This document shows positions 24,713 to 35,055 of a DNA stretch of 64,000 nt, in pieces. Source of the DNA: Dendrophyllia cribrosa (Eukaryota; Cnidaria; Anthozoa; Scleractinia; Dendrophylliidae). Both the position numbers and the translations under genes were made by a program. The stretch's first letter is position 1. Each line of letters begins with the position of its first letter. The stretch is taken from assembly GCA_024195265.1 (NCBI GenBank), contig JAJLRJ010000007.1, positions 6,824,058 through 6,888,057 on the forward strand, given 5' to 3'. Under the pieces are notes generated by a model, which worked only from the letters and a program-made list of their open reading frames with translations, made no database searches and was not told the DNA's origin.

Positions 24713-24800
24713 ATCGCTCAAAGTAAACACGGTTATTTTCTCGTTTTTCTATCAAAACACTACATTCTCTTGTGGTATTCTGAAAGGTGCTAGGCTATAC

Positions 24801-25014
24801 TAATAATAATAATAATAATAATAATAATAAGTATCAGAGAGAGCTACTATGACAGAGATTCAAAAGATCTGCATGCTGGGATCTGCACGAATCCTCAGAA
24901 AGGTGCTCAGTGTATGAACAGAATGATTGACTTGAGTGACTGACGCTCTAGGTGCATGGTTTGCGCCCGGCTGATGCACAAAAAGAACACCAACAAAGAC
25001 TGTGATAAAAGAGA

Positions 25015-25052
<38 letters not shown>
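24801..25052 (+). mobile_element. Non-LTR retrotransposon 3' end with (TAA)n tails
   Basis: Between two TAA microsatellites (24801-24830 and 25016-25052) a + frame at 24831-24917 reads TEIQKICMLGSARILRKVLS followed by V and a stop. It resembles the C-terminus of non-LTR reverse transcriptase proteins common in cnidarian genomes. About 100 bp of 3'UTR then precede the second TAA run, which would be the retroposon tail. It is 5'-truncated to 28 codons. Confidence 0.55.
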
Positions 25053-25800
25053 TGTAATAGCGACTCAATCTTTCGCCTTGCTCTTGAACGCTGGTTTTAA
25101 GAAAAAAAAACTTTTCCAGGAAAAGCAACGGAGTTAGAAGGGACCTGGAGAGAGAATGGGAAGGTTACCTCGCCCATAACTCTCTTCCCGGGCCAATCCA
25201 GACTCTTCTAAAAGCTCAATTCTCTCCCAACCATCTTTCAACACGTGCGCATTGAAACACCCACGAAAAGTGATTAATTGAGGCTAAAACGACAAAATAA
25301 AGGAGCTCTAGGTAATAAGAAAGTAAGAAATGTTTGTAATTAATTAGAAAAAAACGCTCGGCCTGTTTGGGACACTAAATTGTATGAGACGAAGTAAATT
25401 ACCATTTTATCGTGCCAATATAAAAATCGAGATAAAAAGCCTAAGTGAACTCCTTTTTATCAGTGAAACGTCAGGAATATGATCTTTTAGTTTAACAAAA
25501 AGTTGTGAAACACCAAAAAAGAACCCATTTAAGTGCACCTGATTGACGCGCGCGAAGCGTAGGTTTCCAAATACAGGTATATACTACATGTAAAAACAAA
25601 ACAAACTAAACGGTAAAATAATCCTTACGGCATATATAAAAACAGAAACAGAAGCAAATAAAACAATGGTCAAGAGAAGTCATTCACAATCGAGAATGTT
25701 GTAACAGATACGCGTGATTGTGAAATAGAATCGTAAATACTTTGAAGATATCGTCAACTCAAAGTCAAAGGCTAACGAGAGTCACAGCATTTGTTGATTA

Positions 25801-26325
25801 ATGATGCTTATAAATATGCCATAAATCGTTCTATCATAGTGCCACGTAACCACTCATAGATGAAGTGGTTCTTATAAGGTTCTGGAAAGACAACTTCCGT
25901 TTCTTGGTCTTTGTTGGCAAGCGAGAAGCAAAACGAGCGCCCATGACAACAAATGTTGCCGCAACCGGCTTAACCGGTTTGCGTCATTTAGTGATCGTCT
26001 CGTTCTGAAAACCTACGGCGTTGAGCCGGCGACAGTTGGTGGGTTTTGGTTAGAACCTGTTGTAAATGAACGGGTCCTCTTACTAGCGCAGTCATTATGT
26101 CCGCGCGAAGCGTGGTCGACATAACAGTTCAAATATTTAAGGAAAATAACAGTTACTACCTTTTAATTTGTCGCAGAAGTAACAACAGCTGTAGTCTTTG
26201 TTCATTAATGGTACTTATAAATATGCCATAATTTGTTCTACCACATAACCACTTATTGATCGCGTCCTTCTAAAGATTCTGGAAAGTGAAGTTCCGTTTC
26301 ATAGCAAGCGAAAACACAACTCGTG
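25801..26325. repeat. Direct repeat, two copies about 407 bp apart
   Basis: CTTATAAATATGCCATAA, then TCGTTCTA or TTGTTCTA, CACGTAACCACT or CACATAACCACT, TTCTGGAAAG and TTCCGTTTC recur in the same order at 25808-25945 and 26215-26325. Copies are diverged, and no coding sense was recognised. Confidence 0.65.
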
Positions 26326-26395
26326 CGCGCACGCGAGAAAATCCTTGCCACAACCGCTTTTAAACTACTTTGTACCATGTCGCATGGGTTCTCAC

Positions 26396-26730
26396 TTCCT
26401 TTTTATTTGCAATTTTCGTTATTTTTGTTAACAACCTTATAAGTTTCGTTGTTTTTGTTACATTTGTGCGCCCCCTTCCTTCTTATTTGCTTCTTTCGTT
26501 CTTTGTTTTAACAAACTCGTTATTTTCGTTAATTTTGCTAAATTTGTGCTCCCCCTTTCCTTGTTGATTTGCTACTTTCGTCTATTTGTTAACAAGATTT
26601 TTATTTTCGTTATTTCTGTTACTTTTGTAATTTTTTTAAATTTGCCGCAACTTCCTTGTCGATTTCCTACCTTGGTTACTTTTGTCACAACCTTGTTGTT
26701 TTCGTAATTTTCGCTATTTTTGAAACAACA
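26396..26730. repeat. Degenerate tandem repeat, unit about 80 bp, about four copies
   Basis: Units begin with TTCCTT and run through TTTGC, TTTCGTTATTTTTGTTAACA and ATTTGTGCGCCCCC-like words. They recur near 26397, 26475, 26555 and 26652. The + strand is strongly pyrimidine-rich. Confidence 0.6.
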
Positions 26731-27283
26731 GCTACGAAGGCTTGTTATTTTTGTGGTATTCGGTATTTCGTTCTCAAAGTAACGTATTAAAACTTGTTAT
26801 TTTTGCGATTGTGTACAATTCTGAACATTTCTCCAGCTTTAATGCTCTAAAAATTGAAACAGTAAAACGTTATTCTTAGCGTGCTGCTTTTTACGCATAA
26901 TTAATGCTATTACTCCTCATTTCTGCTGTAAATGAGGAGGTTTCTCATGAACGATCTATCTAAAGATCTATCTGTCTGTTCTACATTATCCTGATTAAAT
27001 GGTAATCAATCGTCATTGTCGAAACCACATCTTCACTTAGCGCGTTTATTATCTTTTAAATGTAGGTGTTCAGCTGTTTCAAATACAGAGTTCTTTTGCT
27101 ATCAGGCTATTCGTCAACATTTCTTCGTCCTCTTCCACCTCCGTTAAAACGCCAACACCATAATAGGTACCTTTGTTTGAATTTAACATTTTTAAAAGTA
27201 TAGTTACTTATTGTTAGTAAGTGTCAGGTGCGGCCCCCGAGGGCTTTAACAAAAATCTCAATTGCCCAGCTATCTCGAGTTAG

Positions 27284-27353
27284 TATTTAAAAGCGGGTGT
27301 CACCCTGCAAGCAGTTTGTGGAACTGTGAGACCTAACGAGGACTGTCCGTTTG
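27284..27353 (+). promoter_or_regulatory. TATA-like promoter and 5' noncoding exon of the secreted-peptide gene (predicted)
   Basis: TATTTAAAAG at 27284-27293 is followed about 30 bp later by a short GC-moderate stretch. This ends at 27353 in a strong donor (GTTTG|GTAAGTG). The next matching acceptor on this strand is ATTTTCAG at 30128-30135, ten bases upstream of the peptide ATG. Linking the two is inference. Confidence 0.45.
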
Positions 27354-27699
27354 GTAAGTGAACTAAAACCAATTTCGCTTGTTTTTAGTGTGGAGCAGAT
27401 CAAAAGCACACTAAAAAATACAAATCTGAAATCATACTTCGCGGTTCTCACCGAGACAGAGTTGAAAATACGAACTGTATCATGCACAGCCAGGTGGCTT
27501 CTGGGTCGCCCGTTAAATTCGAGGTGTTTTGATCGTCATTCAAACTCTTTCTTAAATTTTATTAATTCTTTAATAATCCGAGTTGTTTACAGTCCATTCC
27601 GGTTATTTGTCTTTAAGATCGTCTATCCAGTGAAATAAAAATCGATGAATTTTAAAGAGGGAAGAGTGAAGAGAATTTAAATACACGATGAGATAAATT

Positions 27700-29184
27700 T
27701 ATCTCACACCACTTAAAAACTGAGGAGTTTTTTAACGAATATCAATTTCCGCCACATTGTTCCAGCACTTTTTTCGAGTTCCTTTGGATTCCGTTTATGA
27801 ACTGTTTATGACTTGCAAAAGTTGAAAAGATTTGGGGCAACACTTTTAAAAAAAAGTAAGGTACAACATTAACGTTTTAACCGAAAAAAAAGGACAACAA
27901 ACGAACAAAATAGCGCTTATTTCCTAAATGCTAACTGCCAAATTGCAACTGACTGGAACGATACAAACGCTTTAGTTATCCTAAATCACCAAGTTTACCT
28001 GAACACAAATTCTTATCCACTGGCTAACTTAAGCAGAAAAATAACGTTTAACGCCGGGTTAATTTACTCGACAAAGTGAAATGGTAGAAGATCATCGAGG
28101 CGGACAACAATTTCGTCCATTTTAGCTTTTTCTCATCCTGCGATTAAATTTATACTTGGAATTCCTCGGGAGAAAATTTCGCGCATAAGAAGCCTTTTCG
28201 ACCGCTACGAAAACTCACAAAATTGACACAAACACTCCTGTGTATTTCGTGTACTTTACAACGAAAAAGAAATACATATAAAAGCCTGTTAATTTGTGGT
28301 TCCGCTAATTATCCTTCGCTTCTTATTCTTCTTTGTGTCACAAACAAGATGTCTATAAAGACTCTCTGCATTTTTAATACCGCGATATTGTATTCAGTGA
28401 ATGTCAGTCCTGTAGTACATATTCAACGATCAAAGAAAATTGGACCTTCATAACCGGTGCGTGTGTTTCAGCGAAAATATTCACCGTGCAACGCTTTTTG
28501 GGGGCGATTTGTTTATCAAAGAATATATGAGGTCAATGAAAATTTGGCAGTATGCGACATAGATACAACTGCTCGACAAAATCATTTACACGCTACTCCT
28601 AACGAAGCAGTCACGGCTTTGCTATTGTTATTACATAACTGCGTTCTTTATTCGGCTTACGTACACGTAGCCGCAATCTTTCTGTTGCCCACAAGAAACG
28701 TACCCATCAGCGTATTAATTACTATTCATTTCAGTCCAAATTATATCAGTTGTAATTGCCATTCAATCATAAATCAGTCGTAATTCAAGTCCACAGTGAC
28801 ACGTATAACTAAGCAGGCCGGCGTAATCGGGAAGGAAAGAAGATAGAAACGAGACTGAATATTAGAAGGTCGGTGGAGAACTTACTAGTCCTGTATGCTC
28901 AGATCTTGTTGATTAATTTCTAAGTCAGGCCAAATTTGTTATACCAGAGATTTTTCTCGCAGGATGTTTCTCGGGAGCACTCGGGCCAGCGTCCGTCAGA
29001 AAGGCTGATCAACTGGACGAGCAGCGAAGTGCTTGTCGTGGCTTAATATATTGAAATCGGCGCAATATATTATAATCATTGCTACTATGTTATACGGGGA
29101 GCCTTTGTATCTTTCCTTGATATGTTTGGCCCAAGAGGCAAACCATGTTCAGTGACACGTTATGCTTGAAAGTATTTGATAACA
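27700..29184. other. No gene recognised (probable intron 1 of the secreted-peptide gene)
   Basis: AT-rich sequence without conserved exons. If the 27284 promoter is right, this is intron. I see no complete mobile element here until the PLE-A insertion at 29185. Confidence 0.4.
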
Positions 29185-29672
29185 CTAAAATTCGGTTTTA
29201 TTAACTGAGTTGATTAAATTGGCCACAGAAAATAGATTCAAAAGCTGACTTTTCGAGCGTTTGCTCTGACGAAGGGCAAGCAATAGAAACGTCAGCTTTT
29301 AAATTTCTTTAGGTGGTCAATTTACCTTATCAACTCTGTTGATAAAACCATAGACTGCTGAGCTGTCCCTTTTCAGTTAATCAAGCGAGCGAGCTAATCA
29401 CAAAAAAAAAAAACAAGCTCGGTGACACTGGAGCGAGCGAAAGAGCCGAGGGGAAACTGGGGGAGAGGCGGTAGTTCCCGCCTCTTTCTCAGAGCCCTCT
29501 CGGTTCGCATTACTTTCGCTCGCTCGCTTCTCGAATCGCCGATCGTGTATTTGCTCGCCCGCTCGACTAGCAGAGAGGGACTGCTAGCAGTCTAATAAAA
29601 CCAATTATTTGTGTTTTATCCCCCCTTCCACCGACGCAGCACCACAGTTTCGTTATAAACTAACCCCTTTAA
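29185..29672. mobile_element. Small palindromic PLE-A insertion
   Basis: The arms 29190-29262 and 29285-29351 are diverged inverted copies of the PLE-A terminal region (GTCAGCTTTT, then GTGGTCAATTTACCTTATCA). The centre contains CTGACGAAGGG and GAAACGTC. After an inserted 244-bp element, the PLE-A tail resumes (ACCGACGCAGCACCACAGTT, inverse of 10690-10710). TATTTGATAACA at 29173-29184 and 29673-29684 is the target duplication. Orientation is opposite to the large copy: the single tail is on the right. Confidence 0.85.
29351..29594. mobile_element. 244-bp TIR element with 9-bp target duplication
   Basis: ATAAAACCA directly repeats at 29342-29350 and 29595-29603. The element starts TAGACTGCT and ends AGCAGTCTA, with imperfect inner inversion. 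It carries a 12-base A run and GAGCGAGCG motifs. A 9-bp duplication points to a Mutator-like or similar DNA transposon, not Tc1 or Harbinger. It is nested in the PLE-A tail. Confidence 0.78.
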
Positions 29673-30144
29673 TATTTGATAACATTGCTATGCACGCTGT
29701 GGTGTGATAAAGAAGGTTTACAGTGTTATAAGTACCAGTTAAACTAATACAACATTTATGTGATCTTGGTATAGCTCAGCATTTTCTCTTTCTTTTTGGC
29801 ATTCTAGCGCGGACGGATGAAACTTTATCGCCTCAGCACTCATTGCGTGCCTATTTTTCTATTTTTTTTTCATGGCAGGTTGTGCTCCACCAGGCTGGGC
29901 TCAGTCGTACTGCCCCCCCCCCCCCCCCCCCCAGCCCCCGCCCGATTAATTTCCATTAATTTCCGATTAATTTCGAAATTAATCGGTTAAAAATATATTC
30001 CTTACTGTACGATCAGCTTTTCATTTTATTTGTTTATAATTATTTCTGCTGATCAGATCCTTCACAAGGATCCAGTACTTCCAATTTGTCGAGTGGTCCT
30101 TTCATTTACAAATTTAATAACCAAGTAATTTTCAGGGAAAGAGC

Positions 30145-33100
30145 ATGGACAAAAGAAGTGTGCTCGCTCTTGTGATGTTATGGGTGATAGTTGTGGCGCT
30201 AGTCGCTGACAATGGAGTGAATGCAGGCTGTGATGATGTTTCAATTCAGAGAAAGAGATTCTCTTCAAGATGCAAAAAGAACGAAAGAACAAAATCAGCC
30301 GCAGCGTTCAAAGAGACGTTGAGAAATGTGGAAAATGCAAGGTAATAAAATAACATTGCATCTGGCCAGGAACACGACAGCTTTCATTTACTTTGTAAAC
30401 TTCTCGTAGATAATTCTTCCCCCGGGGGAGGGGGAAATCCCATATAAAAATGACGGGGGTGCTTGCCTGAAATTTCGAAAAACGCCCTAAAAGGTACCAG
30501 AATCTCGCTTGATGGGCGTGGTTCAATAGGATTTTACCCCTGATCTAAAAGGTACCAATTGTGAAACAACACAAGTCATATTCAGTCATATTTTTCGGCT
30601 CAATACCCTAAGCGATACCATTCTACACATTTTAACCCCTAAAAGGTACGACGGGTACCCCCGTCATTATTGTATGGGAGACCCCAGTTTTTCACGACAA
30701 CAACAACAACAAGTTTTATTTCAAGTTAAGTATCGGTTTACAAAGCTTGTGCCCGCAATTAGCAAGGGCTATTCGAGGCGGGCACAGGCGGCGGCCATCT
30801 TGGTGATCAGAAGCAATAGAAATCGTTTACATAAAAATAGAGTTTTATTCCCAAAGGATGGAAATTTCATTGTTCTGATCACCAGCATGGCCGCCGCGAA
30901 AGACACTTAGGGGGTGTTTACATGACACCGGGGCAAAAATGTGGTGGTATCATGTAAACAAATGTAGAGCCATAAGAGGGAACCGGAGTGAACTCGCCCC
31001 GGCGCGAAAGTCGCCCCGGTGTCATGTAAACACCCCCTTAATTGGCACCCATTCTTTGTCTCTCCATACGTGACATACGGATACTACATTTTTAGCATCC
31101 GACAACGGGATGCCTCCTATCAGAGGCGCATTACAGGTTGCAGGCTGTGTGCAGATGTCTCCCACAATTGTCATTTGAAGTTTTTTACTGATCCAGGTCT
31201 ACAACAGATCCGGCTCCTCTTAACGTTTTGTCGCTGTGGTCTTGCCGTATTTAAAGGGACACTGTCACCTATTTTTAGTATCACTTTGAAAAGCCAAAAA
31301 AAACATATTTGTTTCAATGGAAACCTTGAAATAACGGTCCAGTTTTGTTAACAAATACACTACCAGTGCACAGAAACTAATATTCGTTATCTTTGGCTGC
31401 GGATGGCCAGGATGGAAATGGATTGCAACTTGAAAAAATTGGCCAATTTTTCAAGTTCCTCCCAAGAGTCGTGGAAAAATCGCAGAAAAACTTATTATGG
31501 TTTGTTCTTCATTGAAGAAATCACTTGATATTATCTTCTTGGTATTCTAAAAGCAATTTTATGTTTGAGCAAAGGTACTTTGTCATATATTTAGTGTATT
31601 CTGACCAAAACACAGCAAAATCCGCGTTGAATCCTATATACAATTGAACCTACCGTAAGCGGCTACCCAAAATACAAAGCCAGGGGGGTCGCTTACGAGA
31701 GGACAGACCACAGGGGGTCGTACCTTTGAATCATATGAACCTGTAGTTCAATGCACAAATCACCTGTTAGCGCAAAATATCGCATCGTATTCTTGGTTTT
31801 CGTCATACAAAAATTTAAAAGCATTAAACAGTAAATTTCGATTCCAAAATGTTTATGGAATTGTAGAGAGTTTAGAACTACACATCTTGGCCAAATTTTA
31901 AAGCGCAAAAGCGTTTCGTTCAAGAGTTATAGGCGAACAAGTATTAGACATTTTTAGTAAGAAATGTATGGAGCGGCCACCTTAGCACCCCACTCAGGGG
32001 CACAAACATGGCGACCAAAAATTCAAAGTCTCAGTTGCACCAAAAATGAAATAAAAAATATTGTTTTTGCTAAAAGCGCCATTAACTCGGCTTATAAACA
32101 CTTATAATGGCAACAATAACTTTCAGCTGATTCAATTTTGTTTATTTTCACGGCTTATCTGAAATAGCGTGACGAATTGCGTGACACATTTAAAACCTTT
32201 GTAAATCGGAAGCAAAACATCGTTAAAACTCGAAACTTTTTGTGAAAGATTATAACACTGGTATCCACATACCATGTTAGAAACAGCTTTGTAGGATGTA
32301 TATTTTAGATTTTTGAATTTTTATGACGTCATGTGAAAACCAAGAATTGAACTTTTGATGCAAGGCAAAAAATTCATTTTATTGGACTTGTACATGCCAC
32401 AACATTTAATTTGTGTCTGTATAGTGACATCGAAATAGAGTACCGAAGTGATGACGTCACAAAAACTAAATTTGTGAAATTATGGGATTTGATTATTTAT
32501 TCGGAAAGGCCATGACGAAAAATGCCGGCTTGCTAAAAACCAGCATCTTATTGCAATTTGGGGGTGAGATATTGGCACCGTTATGCTCTGATGACTCCAT
32601 ACAAACTTTTCTAATTTTTGCCTTGGTTCATTACGTAATGAACCAAGGCAAAAATTAGAAAGGTTTGTATGGAGTCATCAGAGCATAACGGTGCCGATAT
32701 CTCACCCCCAAATTGCAATAAGATGCTGATTTTTGGCAAGCCGGCATTTTTCGTCATGCTCTTTCCGAATATCTAATCAAATCCCATAATTTCACAAGTG
32801 TGACGTCACACTTCGGTACTCTATATGGGTGAGCGGTCGCTTACCAGAGGTTAAAAATCAAAACAATAGAAAAATTCACCAGCGTTGAAAGCAGACTGCT
32901 GATACCGATGGATTCAAACCATTTACAATGAACTGCAAGGCTGATCTGACCACGTAAAAAAGAAAAAAAGTAAAATTTGCGAGACATCATCACGATAGAA
33001 ACCGATAAAGTAGGATCGTAACCGTGGACAAATGTCTCGCAAATTTTCTTTTTTTTCTTTTTTACGTGGTCAGATCAGCCTTGCAGTTCATTGTTTTTGT

Positions 33101-33304
33101 TCATTCATTTTTTTGGCTGGTTAGGTCTCTCGTAGATCCCACGTATCATTAGCAGCATTATCGTTTGCGGTCTTCTGCAGTTTACTTTTATTTCAAACCA
33201 TTTACCATGTTTAACTAGTTCTTATCTTACCTTACAGGAATCAAGACTACGAAGCTCGTGATATGGAAGATTATTTTGCGCAGTTTGATGGAACCGAAGC
33301 GTAA
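30145..33304 (+). CDS. Secreted 87-residue peptide precursor, two coding exons
   Basis: Exon 1 (30145-30341) starts at ATG shortly after a probable acceptor (TTTTCAG at 30135). It encodes a hydrophobic signal peptide (MDKRSVLALVMLWVIVVALV, then ADNGVNAG). A basic segment with two cysteines follows (CDDVSIQRKRFSSRCKKNER). The Arg codon is split by an intron (donor GTAATA, acceptor CCTTACAG, 30342-33237). Exon 2 (33238-33304) adds an acidic tail, NQDYEARDMEDYFAQFDGTE, then A and stop. The frame joins exactly across the splice, which strongly supports the model. RKR and KK could be processing sites, giving a peptide hormone-like, antimicrobial or matrix peptide. I do not recognise the family. 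A TATA-driven noncoding exon is proposed at 27284-27353. The 2.9-kb intron holds at least five mobile elements. Confidence 0.72.
30436..30680. mobile_element. TIR miniature element in the peptide-gene intron
   Basis: CCCATATAAAAATGACGGGG and its inverse CCCCGTCATTATTGTATGGG bound a segment with repeated CCTAAAAGGTAC words. It is non-coding. A CCCCCGGGGG run lies outside the left end. Confidence 0.65.
30910..31037. mobile_element. 128-bp Harbinger-type miniature element (TTA duplication)
   Basis: The ends GGGGGTGTTTACATGACACC and GGTGTCATGTAAACACCCCC are perfect inverted repeats. TTA flanks both sides, the 3-bp target typical of PIF/Harbinger elements. Confidence 0.85.
31640..32860. mobile_element. 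Partial pogo-type element containing a nested palindrome
   Basis: The left end ACAATTGAACCTACCGTAAG, with GGTCGCTTACGAGAGG beyond it, is related to the element at 22671-23568. GGTCGCTTACCAGAGGTTAA near 32836 matches its internal right side. The far right terminus is missing. The 392-bp palindrome 32435-32826 interrupts it. Confidence 0.55.
32435..32826. mobile_element. 392-bp near-perfect palindrome (foldback element)
   Basis: Arms of about 195 bp meet at CATTACGTAATG near 32637. The left arm starts ATAGAGTACCGAAGTG and the right ends CTTCGGTACTCTAT. The match includes TAACGGTGCC and GACTCCATACAAAC with only scattered differences. It has no coding content and lies in the peptide-gene intron. 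Confidence 0.85.
32924..33094. mobile_element. 171-bp inverted-repeat element
   Basis: ACAATGAACTGCAAGGCTGA at the left is inverted at the right (TCAGCCTTGCAGTTCATTGT), with GACCACGTAAAAAAG continuing inward on both sides. The middle (GCGAGACATCATCACGATAG) recurs at 58565-58590. Confidence 0.75.
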
Positions 33305-33745
33305 TATAACATAATCATTAGAAACAAACTTAGCGCCTTCATATTAGTGCAGTGACGACAACAATGTACCTTAATGCCTTGTATTTTCACATGGATCCCG
33401 AAAAATTAATTCCCGTCAAAAACAAACAGCAGTTAGTAACAGTGTTAAGGCAAATTAAAACATAATTTTGTGAACATTTTGCATTTCATTATCGAAATAC
33501 GGACGAACCCTCCCCCCTCCCCCCTCCCCCTCCCTCCTCCCCTACCCCTTCTTCCTTCATTTGGCCCCCATTATGGTTATGTTCCACATGTCATGGAGAT
33601 GCAGGTTTTTGCTTATAGGAAGCTAAAAAAGTCGATCAGCCTTGCAGTTTGTCGGTTATGTTTGTTCATTTTTTTTGGCTGATTAGGTCTTTCTTAGATC
33701 CTAAGTATCGTTTACAGCATTATCGTTTGCGGTCTTTTGCAGATT
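33062..33745. repeat. Two direct copies of a dispersed repeat around peptide exon 2
   Basis: The block from TCAGCCTTGCAGT through GTTCATT, GGCTG, TTAGGTCT and GCATTATCGTTTGCGGTCTT occurs at 33072-33180 and 33638-33745. It also occurs inverted at 58440-58545. Coding exon 2 of the secreted peptide lies between the two copies. A C-rich tract (CCCTCCCCCCTCC) lies at 33508-33560. Confidence 0.7.
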
Positions 33746-33962
33746 TGAGTTCTATTTTTAAAAAAAGTAGGGCCGGTTCTTTAACTGAAGTCTAACTTAG
33801 GGTGAATAAGTGACAAAGGCCCGCGAACGAAAATGCTGCTGGTGTGCGGTCACGCCCAAATCATACCGTCCAGAAGGACGTCGGACACCTTATTGAGACT
33901 TATATAACCGAGTAACTGGTTAGCTTTCAGTTGAGGTTAGGGGTAGCAGTTTATATTTAGCA

Positions 33963-34096
33963 AATTTCCACCGGTTTTCCGTGGTGTGGACTCTTATTTA
34001 CCACGATTTACGTCATCACATGGTCAAAATGTTGACCATGTGATTACGTAAATCGTGGTAAATAAGAGTCCACACCACGGAAAACCGGTGGAAATC
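33963..34096. mobile_element. 134-bp palindrome
   Basis: ATTTCCACCGGTTTTCCGTG pairs with CACGGAAAACCGGTGGAAAT. The arms are near-perfect through TGTGGACTCTTATTTACCAC to a GTCAAAATGTTGAC centre. It is probably one end of a larger foldback reaching about 34290. Confidence 0.8.
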
Positions 34097-34310
34097 TGTT
34101 TTTTTACCACAATATTTAGAAAAAACTACAAGGAAAAATCGAAGTTTAGTTACAAAACGTGATACATTGCGCAAGCAAGCGTTGTCTATAACTTGCATTG
34201 CGTGATGTTAGCGTCAGCACCGTTGTCTGTACTCTCATTTACCACCCGCATCGACCAATCAGATTGCGAGATTACCGGCAATTGTGGTAAAAAGTTAAAT
34301 TTAGGTGGTA

Positions 34311-34670
34311 CAGTAGTACGGTAAATGTAAAATAACACGGCAAACTGATCCTTACGGCGGAGAAAAGATTGAGGCAAGAAAAATAAAGTAAAATAAAAGA
34401 TATATATTTTGTGCCCGATATTTCGGTTTGAAACACAAACCTTCGACGGGGGCTAAAATAGTACAGTAGTACGGTAAATGTAAAATAACACGGCAAACTG
34501 ATCCTTACGGCGGAGAAAAGATTGAGGCAAGAAAAATAAAGTAAAATAAAAGATATATATTTTGTGCCCGATATTTCGGTTTGAAACACAAACCTTCGAG
34601 GGGGGCTAAAATAGTTGTAGTTGTAGTTGTGGTTTCTGCTGTTCATGGTCTTAACTTCAGTAGTACGGTA
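34311..34670 (-). mobile_element. PLE-B tail inserted as a tandem pair with three target copies
   Basis: Two PLE-B 3' ends (34324-34463 and 34477-34657) lie head to tail. Each starts, in plus-strand order, AATGTAAAATAACACGGCAA and contains TTTCGGTTTGAAACACAAAC plus the inverse hairpin. The 13-bp word CAGTAGTACGGTA occurs before, between and after them (34311, 34464, 34658). Copy 2 of element X has this word once. The second unit is longer at its 5' side (TTGTAGTTGTAGTTGTGG). Confidence 0.85.
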
Positions 34671-34740
34671 GGCTATGTAAGCCTAAGCCTAGCTGAGGTC
34701 ACAGGTTCAATCCTGAGTGGGGATTTTAGATTTTCTTTTT
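34661..34740 (+). repeat. tRNA-like SINE block inside element X
   Basis: GGTTCAATCC at 34704-34713 matches the pol III B box. It is followed by a T-rich stop (TTTTCTTTTTT) and preceded by an A-box-like TAGTACGGTAGGC. The same block occurs at 39030-39115 with GGTTCAGTCC. There is no full cloverleaf, so this is not a functional tRNA. Confidence 0.45.
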
Positions 34741-34980
34741 TACACTTAAAAATTTATTGAAAGTGTCGACATTACGTTATGTAAGTCTCAATAAGGTGTC
34801 TGACGTCCTTCTGGACGGAATGATTTAGGCACAACCCTGGTGTCCGTAGGATCTAGAGAAGATCTAATCAGCCAAAAATAGGAATACAAATAAAGTAAGC
34901 AAGGCTGATACTACGTAGAACACTTCAGTAACGCGACAACGACATGATAGACCACAAACTGAAAGCCAAAATGCAACAGT

Positions 34981-35018
34981 GGACAGCTGTTTCGACCTGG
35001 TTGGGTCTCATCAGCACG
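34981..35018 (-). ncRNA. Hammerhead ribozyme candidate
   Basis: On the - strand: CTGATGAGACC, loop CAACCA, GGTCGAAACAGCTGTC. All core boxes are present: CUGAUGA, a 4-bp stem II (GACC/GGTC), GAAA, a minimal self-complementary stem III (CAGCTG), and the cleavage triplet GUC. Flanks CAC (after GTC) and GTG (before CTGATGA) could start stem I. Short stem III is typical of retroelement hammerheads that act as dimers. Activity is untested. Confidence 0.6.
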
Positions 35019-35055
35019 GTGTAGCAGCAAACTGAATATAACAACCAGCGCGAAC

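Larger units (their letters stand above)
33857..34828. mobile_element. TIR element X, copy 1, heavily nested
   Basis: AAATCATACCGTCCAGAAGG (with ACGTCGGACACCTTATTGAG inward) is inverted at the right end (CTTCTGGACGGAATGATTT). The internal order matches copy 2 at 38890-39654: GTTGAGGTTAGG, GTGGTACAGTAGTACGG, then a tRNA-like block. Insertions in this copy are an inverted-repeat element around 33963-34290 and the PLE-B tandem at 34311-34670. Confidence 0.8.

Noticed and set aside
34272..34646. 124-codon - frame with an internal repeat (RRRFVFQTEISGTKYIS twice)
   Set aside because: It is the non-coding PLE-B tail read through twice because of the tandem insertion. The same string appears at 42413-42838 for the same reason.
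34661..34740. tRNA gene
   Set aside because: A B box and T-run are present, but no acceptor stem, anticodon arm or full cloverleaf can be drawn. It is a SINE-like remnant.
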